Below the pieces are notes generated by a model. That model searched no databases, was not told the DNA's origin, and saw nothing but the letters and a program-made list of their open reading frames with translations. Source: UBA1756 sp045132235 (lineage in GTDB: Bacteria; Bacteroidota; Bacteroidia; Bacteroidales; WCHB1-69). From it: a stretch of 64,000 nt of DNA. Both the position numbers and the translations under genes were made by a program. The stretch spans positions 13,217 to 77,216 of the forward strand of contig JBGURX010000005.1 in assembly GCA_045132235.1 (NCBI GenBank). The letters run 5' to 3'. Of the stretch, positions 1 through 8,100 are shown in pieces. Within the stretch, counting starts at the first letter, position 1. Every line of letters begins with the position of its first letter.

Positions 1-1
1 T

Positions 2-1192
2 CCCACCGATGCCACCTCCGTGGTGGCCATCGACGCGCTGTTCGGCATCGGACTGTCGCGGCCGTTAGCGGATCAATACGCCGAGGTGGTGGATTTCATC
101 AATAGCCAAAACTACTACGTGGTGGCGGTGGACATCCCGTCGGGACTTTTCATCGACCGCCACACGCCCAAGGAGGCACACCGCATCAAAGCGCAGCGCA
201 CCTACACGTTCCAATGGCAGAAGTGGGCGTTTCTCCTTCCCGAAAATGCCGAATTTGTCGGCAAAGTCAGCGTGCTCGATATCGGTTTGCGGATTGTGGA
301 CGACAGTTTCGGACGGGTGGGCGAATACCTGACCGGTAACGAGGTGGCACAGCTGCTGCTGCCGCCCCGCAAGTTCGCCCACAAGGGCAGCAACGGCCAC
401 GGCCTGTTGATTGCGGGCTCGCAGAAGATGCCCGGCGCGGCCATCCTGAGTGCCACCGCTGCCCTCCGCGGCGGCATCGGCAAGGTGACAGTGCATACCA
501 CGCCCAATGTGGCCGCCGCCCTCCCCCACTCCCTCCCCGAAGCCATCCTCGACCCCGACCCGTGCGAAACATGCGTGTCGGTATGCCACTGGGAAGCAAT
601 GAGTGGCCTGAACGCCATCGCCATCGGTCCCGGCATCGGCCAAGCCCCCAAGACCGCAGCACTGCTGAAAGACCTTCTTTCTGAAATACACACCCCCACC
701 ATCTTCGATGCCGACGCCCTCAACCTGCTGGCCGACAACAAAACGCTGCTGGCCTATCTTCCTGCCAATTCCATCCTCACCCCGCATTTCAAAGAGTTTG
801 AGCGACTTGCAGGGGCCAGCGAAAACGACTTCGACCGCATCGAACGGGTGAAAAATTTCGCCCAGAAATACAATGTCATTGTAATTCTGAAAGGTGCCCA
901 CAGCGTCATCGCCACGCCCGACGGCAAGTTTTTCGTCAACTCCACCGGTAACCCGGGCATGGCCACTGCGGGCAGCGGCGATGTGCTGACCGGCATTTTG
1001 CTCGCCCTCCTCGCCAAAGGATATGCACTACAATGGGCCGCCATTCTCGGTGCCTACCTGCACGGACTGGCCGGCGACATCGCATTGGAGCAGGAGTCAG
1101 AGGAAAGCCTCATCGCCTCCGACATCAGCAAAAATCTGGGAAAAGCCTTCAAAAGACTCAGGGATTGGCAGGTTGCACCTCATATCGGGTAA
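2..1192 (+). CDS. nnr: Bifunctional NAD(P)H-hydrate repair enzyme, 5'-truncated by window edge
   Basis: Repairs damaged NADHX/NADPHX in the cytoplasm by epimerisation followed by ADP-dependent dehydration. The frame is open at the left edge, so the start lies outside; about 396 C-terminal residues are visible. The first ~115 residues are the end of the YjeF_N epimerase domain (AIDALFGIGLSRPL; VAVDIPSGLF). The rest is the ribokinase-like dehydratase domain: KGSNGHGLLIAGS, IGPGIG, DADALNLL, TPHFKEFERL, and the catalytic/nucleotide loop TAGSGDVLTGI near the end. These motifs are the family signature. The last 35 bases overlap tail-to-tail with the minus-strand PD40 gene. No terminator is visible. 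Certain as to family; only the N-terminus is unknown. Confidence 0.95.
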   Translation, partial: PTDATSVVAIDALFGIGLSRPLADQYAEVVDFINSQNYYVVAVDIPSGLFIDRHTPKEAHRIKAQRTYTFQWQKWAFLLPENAEFVGKVSVLDIGLRIVDDSFGRVGEYLTGNEVAQLLLPPRKFAHKGSNGHGLLIAGSQKMPGAAILSATAALRGGIGKVTVHTTPNVAAALPHSLPEAILDPDPCETCVSVCHWEAMSGLNAIAIGPGIGQAPKTAALLKDLLSEIHTPTIFDADALNLLADNKTLLAYLPANSILTPHFKEFERLAGASENDFDRIERVKNFAQKYNVIVILKGAHSVIATPDGKFFVNSTGNPGMATAGSGDVLTGILLALLAKGYALQWAAILGAYLHGLAGDIALEQESEESLIASDISKNLGKAFKRLRDWQVAPHIG

Positions 1193-2801
1193 CCTGAATC
1201 TTGCGTTCCACCGAAGCAGCGATGCTATACACCGAGTTGCGCCTGTCGTTGGGATTGTCGCTGACCTCCTTGGCCGCCATCGACGAACCTTCCGGTTCGC
1301 TAATAATCACGAGGCGGTTTCGTGCCGTGCCGGACAGGTACGGAAGAAAAATCCCCTGTTTATATTCTTTTAAATAATTAATGAAAGAAGAAATACGCCG
1401 CGACGAAAGCGCGTAGTTGTATTCTGCTTTGTGTAAAGGACTTGCAAAACCGCACACAGTGATAGTGACACTGTTTCCAGCCGTCAGGTCAGCGAGCAAC
1501 AGCTGCGAAAATTCCTCCAACTTGCGGAAACCATTCTCCACCGAGTCGGTGAAAAATCGCTCAATACGCTGCTGCGCCACCTGCACCGCCTCCCCTTTCA
1601 AGCCACGCGAATACTCGGTTTTGTACGTCTCCTTCATCGCGATATAATCGGCAAGAGTGCTGCGGTAATTGCGGGTGGTAGTGGTATTCGTTGTGCGTGG
1701 GTCAGGTTCATCATTATGAAAATAAAGCGTGATGGGCAACAGCATTGTCACCTTTTCTGCCACAGAAACCGTATCTTCTACAATTGTATCTTCTTCATTT
1801 TCAACAATTTCAATATTCCTCCATTGATAATGGTAAAGATCGGTACAGCATGTGTCGGCATCGTCCTCTGGATTTTTGGGACGGTTGGAGGCAAAATAGC
1901 CGCCATTATCATGCTTATTTACCGTAAAATAGATGTCGTTGGCGGTGGAATTGATGGGAACACCGATATTGGTGGGAGCAGTCCATTTCGACAAAGCACC
2001 TTCTGTATAAAAAACATCGTAACCACCTATGGTCAAATGTGTTCCATCGGAACTGAAATAGAGCCTTCCGCTGTTTTTATCGTAAAAAGGCGTGACTTCA
2101 TTGTCGGGCGTATTGACCATGCTGCCCGCATTGATGGGATCGTCGAAATGGTTGTTTTTATAGATGGTGTACCAGATGTCGAGTTCACCGTAGCCGCGCG
2201 GACGGTCGGAGACAAAATAGAGCACGCTGTAGTCTTCGCCATCCACCCAGTTGGGCTGCGTGGTGGTAGTGCCAGGCAGGTTGATACGGCGGTTGAGCTG
2301 CTGAGGCTTGCTCCAATGTCCTGCTTTCCAATCACTTCGCCAGAGCGAGCACTGCAATTTCTTCCCCGAATCGCGAAGACAACGGGTGAACACCATCAGC
2401 GTGCGATCATCGTTGAAGGTGACGCCGCAGTTATAATATTTGTTGTCATTCACCAACGGTGAAACAGATACGGGCTTGGAAAAACCGCCCACGGTGAGTT
2501 GGCTGCGATAGATGCGGGTGGTCCAGAACTGCTCGAAAATTTCCCCGTAGTCATCCTCGCTTTCAGGACGAAGAGAGGAGAAAAAGAAAGACGAATCCGG
2601 AAACAGCACGCCATTGTATTCAGAAAACTGCGTATTGATCACCTCCGACACCTCTTCCACCTCCACCGGAATGGTATCTTGCTGAATATAAAGAATCTGG
2701 TGCTTACGTTCCTCTGCATCCAGCACGTGCTGCGCGGAGAGGATAGTCTGGACAACCATCATCATACATAAAATCAGCCATTTACACCATCTACTCATCA
2801 C
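1158..2801 (-). CDS. PD40 beta-propeller / OmpA-like outer-membrane protein of a type IX secretion cassette
   Basis: 547 residues with an N-terminal signal peptide (hydrophobic run, then LSAQ). Residues ~95-340 show PD40/WD40-like propeller strands (VLYFVSDRPRGYGELDIWY, RLYFSSDG, GGYFASNRP). The last ~110 residues look OmpA-like (TITVCGFASP, ALSSRRISSFINYL, DRRNSVY), a fold that binds peptidoglycan. PorE-type and similar PD40-OmpA proteins accompany PorP/SprF proteins in Bacteroidota; here the gene starts 8 bases after the PorP stop, as the last gene of the adhesin operon. Probable role: periplasmic or outer-membrane anchor for the surface adhesin or its translocon. No TPR segment like that of PorE is obvious. 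The methionine at 2798 is an alternative start. The 3' end overlaps nnr by 35 bases. Confidence 0.75.
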   Translation of the reverse strand: MMSRWCKWLILCMMMVVQTILSAQHVLDAEERKHQILYIQQDTIPVEVEEVSEVINTQFSEYNGVLFPDSSFFFSSLRPESEDDYGEIFEQFWTTRIYRSQLTVGGFSKPVSVSPLVNDNKYYNCGVTFNDDRTLMVFTRCLRDSGKKLQCSLWRSDWKAGHWSKPQQLNRRINLPGTTTTQPNWVDGEDYSVLYFVSDRPRGYGELDIWYTIYKNNHFDDPINAGSMVNTPDNEVTPFYDKNSGRLYFSSDGTHLTIGGYDVFYTEGALSKWTAPTNIGVPINSTANDIYFTVNKHDNGGYFASNRPKNPEDDADTCCTDLYHYQWRNIEIVENEEDTIVEDTVSVAEKVTMLLPITLYFHNDEPDPRTTNTTTTRNYRSTLADYIAMKETYKTEYSRGLKGEAVQVAQQRIERFFTDSVENGFRKLEEFSQLLLADLTAGNSVTITVCGFASPLHKAEYNYALSSRRISSFINYLKEYKQGIFLPYLSGTARNRLVIISEPEGSSMAAKEVSDNPNDRRNSVYSIAASVERKIQVTRYEVQPANP

Positions 2802-2809
2802 CCTATCAT

Positions 2810-3817
2810 TTACATCACATCATACGGACAAGACAAGATGGCCTTGCTTCTCTTTTCTTTCGCCCTTTTAAAAATATAGTATAACGACACCTCGAAGCCG
2901 CCGCGCGCGTGGCTGGCCACCGTCAGCGACGAAAAGTTGAGGTCGTAGCTCAGACCGAGGCGAAGGTTTTCCCACTGCACCACACCGCAGATAATGAGCG
3001 CGTCGGCCCAGCGGTAATAAACGCCGCCACCTGCAGCAAAACGGTTGCTCTTGGGATTTTTGAAGTATTCATATTCCAAAAGGGTGCCGAAGATTATTTC
3101 ACGATAGCGGTGTTGGAAGCTCGCCATCGCCGAGGGCGAAAGCACCAATTGCTTAGCCACAGGGATATGCGTGGCCACGTAGGCCGTATATTTGCGGTGC
3201 AGCACACTCTTGCCACGATTCAACGTGGTATTCGGTTCAGTGAGATGACTCACACTCAGTCCCACACTGTAACTGCTTCGCTTGTTGGGTGTCAGTGTCC
3301 ATGCGGCACCGACACCGCAGTCAAAAAAACAGAACTTTTCCCTTTCAAAAGCCTCCGTGACGGGATTGTCAGGACTGTACGCCCCGCCTTGAAACTGCTC
3401 GTCGAACGAGAGCGCCGCATAGTCGATGGCGCGCTGGTCGAAGCCGCAGAAGAAGCCAACGGAAATCTTGTTGCGGTTGGCCCTGTCCAACGATTTGGTG
3501 AACCCTACCGACAGGTTTCCCTGAAACGAGCGGTATTTGGAGTCTCCGGCACGGTCGGCATTGAACTGCACCCCCACGCCCAAAAGGAAACGGCGGGCGT
3601 TGCTCTTCACCACAGGGGCATCAAAAGAGCCTGAAAAGGTGATGAACGGCTTGGTAACCGCCAGCCACTGCGTCTTCTGATTCACGCCCACACGGAACAA
3701 TCCATCGATGGCGCCCACGTTGGCGGGATTGAGATACAGAGGGTTGGTCTCCCACTGCGAATAGTGGATGTCTTGGGCGAAAGAAGGAAGCAGCGAGGCG
3801 ATGAACACGGCGATCAT
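2810..3817 (-). CDS. PorP/SprF-family type IX secretion membrane protein (internal start within the fused frame)
   Basis: Alternative translation unit of 335 residues inside the fused frame, from the ATG at 3817. It begins with its own signal peptide (MIAVFIASLLPSFAQ), which would be useless 424 residues into a cytosolic ATPase, so independent initiation here makes biological sense. PorP/SprF proteins are outer-membrane barrels that work with type IX-secreted adhesins; the neighbours are exactly such an adhesin upstream and a PD40-OmpA protein downstream. The family hallmarks are the N-terminal SQW...NPLYLNPANVG stretch and GVNQKTQW. I infer reinitiation or coupled translation; the sequence alone does not prove it. 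Confidence 0.7.
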   Translation of the reverse strand: MIAVFIASLLPSFAQDIHYSQWETNPLYLNPANVGAIDGLFRVGVNQKTQWLAVTKPFITFSGSFDAPVVKSNARRFLLGVGVQFNADRAGDSKYRSFQGNLSVGFTKSLDRANRNKISVGFFCGFDQRAIDYAALSFDEQFQGGAYSPDNPVTEAFEREKFCFFDCGVGAAWTLTPNKRSSYSVGLSVSHLTEPNTTLNRGKSVLHRKYTAYVATHIPVAKQLVLSPSAMASFQHRYREIIFGTLLEYEYFKNPKSNRFAAGGGVYYRWADALIICGVVQWENLRLGLSYDLNFSSLTVASHARGGFEVSLYYIFKRAKEKRSKAILSCPYDVM

Positions 3818-5089
3818 CAGCACATAGCGGTACTTGTCGCGCCAGCAGTTGCGCAAGTAGCGGCGCAGCTCGTTCTCGCGGGGATTGTTCTGCGGCTCGT
3901 AGAACTTCTTGCCGCTGATGGACTCCGGCAGGTACTCCTGATTCACGAAATTCTGCTCATAATCATGCGCATACTGATAACCTTTGTGGTAGCCCAAATC
4001 CTTCATCAGCTCGGTGGGAGCGTTGCGGATATGAAACGGCACCGGCAGGTCGCCCGTCTTTTTCACCCAGCTCAAAGCCTCATCGATTGCCAGATAAGAG
4101 GCATTGCTTTTGGGGGAAGAGGCGAGATAAATAGCAGTTTGCGAAAGAATAATCCGTGCCTCGGGCATACCGATATGATGCACAGCCTGAAAGCAGTTGT
4201 TGGCCAATAGCAACGCGTTGGGATTGGCGTTTCCGATGTCCTCGGAAGCGAGGATAATCATACGGCGGGCAATGAAAAGCGGATCCTCGCCGCCCGCCAG
4301 CATACGGGCCAGCCAATATACCGCCGCATTGGGGTCGCTGCCCCGCATCGACTTGATGAAGGCGGAAATCACATCATAATGCGTGTCGCCTTTCTTGTCA
4401 TAAATGGCTAAATTCTTTTGGATAATCTTCTGTACCAAAGCATTATCCACCACAATGTGCTTTTCGCCGGCAGGTGCGGCATTCACCACCAACTCAATGG
4501 CATTCAACAATTTGCGGGCATCACCACCGGAAACCCGCAATAGAGCTTCATTCTCCTTTATCTCTATTTTTATGCCTTGTTCTTTTTCATAAAAATGAAG
4601 TGCAGAATCGATAATCTTCTCCAAATCAGTCCTTTTCAAACTCTCCAGCACATACACCTGACAGCGGGAGAGCAACGGGGAGATGACTTCAAAAGAGGGA
4701 TTTTCGGTGGTCGCACCGATCAGCGTGACAATCCCCTGCTCCACCGCCCCCAGCAGCGAGTCCTGTTGCGATTTGGAAAAACGATGGATTTCATCGATGA
4801 AAAGTATCGACTTGCCTTCGTTCTTTTTTGCCTGTTCAATCACCTCGCGCACCTCCTTCACGCCGGAGCTGATGGCGCTGAGCATGAAGAACTGCGCATG
4901 GGTCACCTCCGCAATCAGCAGGGCGAGGGTGGTCTTGCCCACGCCGGGAGGTCCCCACAGGATCATGGAGTGCAGATTGCCCGTCTCGATGGCATGGCGC
5001 AGACTCGCGCCCTCGCCCATCAGGTGCGACTGGCCGATATAGCCATCCAGACTTCTCGGCCGCAGTATCTCTGCCAAGGGCTTCTGCAC
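2810..5089 (-). CDS. rarA: RarA (MgsA) AAA+ ATPase fused in frame to a PorP/SprF outer-membrane protein
   Basis: 759-residue open frame joining two normally separate proteins. Residues 1-~422 are a complete RarA clamp-loader-like ATPase that acts at stalled replication forks: Walker A WGPPGVGKTT, Walker B LLFIDEIH-type ILFIDEIHRF, sensor 1 IGATTENPSF, and a C-terminus ending DKYRY. Residue 425 is a methionine that starts a good signal peptide (MIAVFIASLLPSFAQ), followed by the PorP/SprF hallmark DIHYSQW and NPLYLNPANVG and a barrel-like remainder. No stop codon lies between them. A TGA overlapping that ATG (TGATG, 3815-3819) sits in a frame offset by one base, so a one-base indel in the rarA tail is the simplest origin. 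The adhesin stop lies 11 bases upstream. The RarA assignment is very secure; whether the long fusion is really made is unknown. Confidence 0.85.
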   Translation of the reverse strand: MQKPLAEILRPRSLDGYIGQSHLMGEGASLRHAIETGNLHSMILWGPPGVGKTTLALLIAEVTHAQFFMLSAISSGVKEVREVIEQAKKNEGKSILFIDEIHRFSKSQQDSLLGAVEQGIVTLIGATTENPSFEVISPLLSRCQVYVLESLKRTDLEKIIDSALHFYEKEQGIKIEIKENEALLRVSGGDARKLLNAIELVVNAAPAGEKHIVVDNALVQKIIQKNLAIYDKKGDTHYDVISAFIKSMRGSDPNAAVYWLARMLAGGEDPLFIARRMIILASEDIGNANPNALLLANNCFQAVHHIGMPEARIILSQTAIYLASSPKSNASYLAIDEALSWVKKTGDLPVPFHIRNAPTELMKDLGYHKGYQYAHDYEQNFVNQEYLPESISGKKFYEPQNNPRENELRRYLRNCWRDKYRYVLMIAVFIASLLPSFAQDIHYSQWETNPLYLNPANVGAIDGLFRVGVNQKTQWLAVTKPFITFSGSFDAPVVKSNARRFLLGVGVQFNADRAGDSKYRSFQGNLSVGFTKSLDRANRNKISVGFFCGFDQRAIDYAALSFDEQFQGGAYSPDNPVTEAFEREKFCFFDCGVGAAWTLTPNKRSSYSVGLSVSHLTEPNTTLNRGKSVLHRKYTAYVATHIPVAKQLVLSPSAMASFQHRYREIIFGTLLEYEYFKNPKSNRFAAGGGVYYRWADALIICGVVQWENLRLGLSYDLNFSSLTVASHARGGFEVSLYYIFKRAKEKRSKAILSCPYDVM

Positions 5090-5100
5090 GGCAGTGGGGT

Positions 5101-8100
5101 TTAGTGGACAATCAGTTTCTCACGCGCCACATCGCCATTGCGGAGCACCACCTGCATCAGGTAGGTGCCCGGCGCAATACCGGTCAGGTCCATCTCGCCC
5201 TGCAAAGCATCCACACGGACTCTCCGCACCTGACGGCCCAGCATGTTGTACAGCACCACCTCGGCAATGTTCTCGCGGTCGCAGCGCAACGTGACCACAT
5301 CGGTGGCCGGATTCGGATAGACCTGAATGCGATAGTCGCCATAATGGGCGATGCCCGTCGTATCATCCACCACCAGTTCATGATAAGCAACGCTGCTGCA
5401 ACCCGTGGTAGCATGCGTGGCCGTCACCGAATAGGTATAAATTCCAGCAGTGTCAGGCGTTACATAAATGACCGATGACTCTTCGCCCGTGCTCCACGTG
5501 AAGTTGCAGTTGTTGGCCTGTGCCACCAGCATTTCAGTACCGCCCAATGTCATCGAATGAGCACCGATGATGTTCACAGAGGGCTGGCTGTACACGAACA
5601 AGGTCAACGTGATAGTACTGTCGCAACCCAGATGTGAGGTGCGGTGGAAAGTGAAGGTACCGGAAAGGGTGCCCGCCTCGAAAATGGTGTCGTTCCACAC
5701 GTACGGAAGGTCATTCTCACAGATGCGCAACAGTTCGCTCTGCGAATAGGTCGGGTTGACCGTCAGGTGCAGCGTCCACACGCTGTCGCAGCCGTGCGAG
5801 GTGGTGTGGTTGAACACATAGTCCCCCGTGGTGGTTCCGAGCTGGAAAGTGCGATTTTCACGTTCATAGTAGTACGGCAATTCGCTGGAGCAGATGGTCA
5901 GGCTTTCTCCATCAGAATAATAAGGATAGATCGAAAGATTCAAAATGATGACACTGTCGCAACCGTAAATGTTGGAATAGGTGAAGCGGTAGGTACCCGA
6001 CTGCGTGCCCTCGCTGAAGGTGGTATCGGTCTGTGCGAAATAGTAAGGCAGGTCGTTTTCACAAATTGAAAGGTTGAACGTCTGGTTGAAGGTCGGCCGC
6101 ACGGTCAGCACGAGCGTCACGATGCTGTCGCAGCCCGCTTCGCTCTGGAGATTGTAGGTGAAAATACGGCTGGTGGTGCCCACCGGGAAGGTGATGTCGC
6201 GCCATGTGTAAGGCAGGTCGCTCTCGCAGATCACCAGCGACTCATTCTCTTGGTAGATGGGATTGACCGTAACGTGGAGGGTGACGATGCTGTCGCAGCC
6301 GTGGATGGTATGGCGATAGAAGACATAATCTCCAGTGGTGGTGCCCGCTTGGAAGGCGGTGTCGCGCCACTGCATCGGGAAGCCGTTCTGGCACACCTCG
6401 ACATATTCTTCCTGCTCAAAACTCGGATGTACAATCAGAGCCAGTGTCACGGTGCTGTCGCAGCCTTGTGAAGAAGTTCTTTCATATTGATAAATACCGC
6501 TTTCGGTGCCCACCGGGAAGGTAATGTCGCGCCATGTGTAGGGCAGCTCGTTCTGGCAAATCACTGCTGCAGTGTTCTCTGCATAGACGGGAAGCACCGT
6601 CAGATGGAGCGTAAGGAGACTGTCGCAGCCGGCTGCCGTAGAGCGGCTGAAACGGTAGTCGCCGGGGTATGTGCCCACCTCGAAGGTCGTGTCCATAGCC
6701 TCGTAATGGTAGGGCAGCTCGCTGGCGCAGATGGTAACCTCATCTTCAAAGGCATACACAGGATTGACGGTCAGGTGGAAATGCACAAGACTGTCACAGC
6801 CATACTGATTTTGCAAGTGGAAGTCACGCACCTGAGTGGAAGTGCCCACGGGGAAAATTTCACCCAAGTAATAGACGGGCAGCTCATTCTGGCAGATGGT
6901 CATATAATCATCTGATTCAGAGAGCGGGTTGACGGTCAGGTGGAGCACCACGGTGCTGTCGCAGCCCTCCACGGTGGTGCGTTCGTACTGGATGTCGCCG
7001 CTCTGTGTGCCGACGGGCAGGGTGACATCGCGCCATGTGTAAGGCAGCTCGCTCTCACAGATGGTCAGACTCTCTTCCTGCTGGTACGACGGGTTGACCG
7101 TCAGCTTCAGCACCACCACGCTGTCGCAGCCAGCGGCGGAGGCTCTTTCAAACAGGAAGGTGCCTCCGCGAGTACCGACTTCAAAGACGGTGTCGCGCCA
7201 CGTATAGGGCAGCTGGCTCTCGCAAATGGTGACCTGCTCCTGCTGACGGTACAGCGGATGCACCACCAGACGAAGCACCCAGATGCTGTCGCAGCCGTAC
7301 TGCGTCTGACCGGCAAAAGAGTAGGTGCCGGTTGTATAAGTTCTGTCGATTATTTCATCATTCCAGATGAAGGGCAGGTCGCTCTCGCACACCTCCACGG
7401 TCTCGCTGCCACCGAAGCTCTGGCGGATGTTCAGCGTGAGATAGACGATACTGTCGCAGCCCTGCGAGGTTTGACGACGGATGATGTAAGTGTCGGTGGG
7501 AGTGCCCACATGGAAGACAGTATCATAATAGGTGAACGGCAGTCTGTTGCGGCACAGGTCGATGGTTTCATACCGTTCGGTGGGATGGTTCACGGTAAGG
7601 TGCAGTGTCACCACGCTGTCGCAGCCATGCGCGCTGGCCAGATGGCGCACCACGGTCTGGGTCTCGCTGCCTTCTTGGAAGGTAGTGTCGCCGAAGGCGT
7701 ACGGCAGGTCGCCGGAGCAGATGGTAGCGGACATTTCGCGGCTGTAGGTGGGATGCACCACCAAGTGCAAGGTGGCGGTGCTGTCGCAACCGGCAGCGTT
7801 GATGCGGGAGTAGGTGAACGTGCCGCTCTCGGTGCCGCGGGCAAAGACCTGATCGCGCCACACGTACGGCAGCTCGCTGTCGCAGATCTCCACCGTCTCC
7901 TCCGACGAGGAGGCCTCGCGGATCTCAAGGGTCAGCGTCACGATGCTGTCGCATCCGTGAGCCGTGGTCTTTCTAAACTCCATCGTACCGCTCTGTACAT
8001 CAGCAGCGAAGGTGGTGTCGCGCCATGTGATGGGCAGCTCGCTACGGCAAAGACTCAGCGTTTCCTGCTCGTCGTAGCTCGGATGCACCACCAGCACAAA

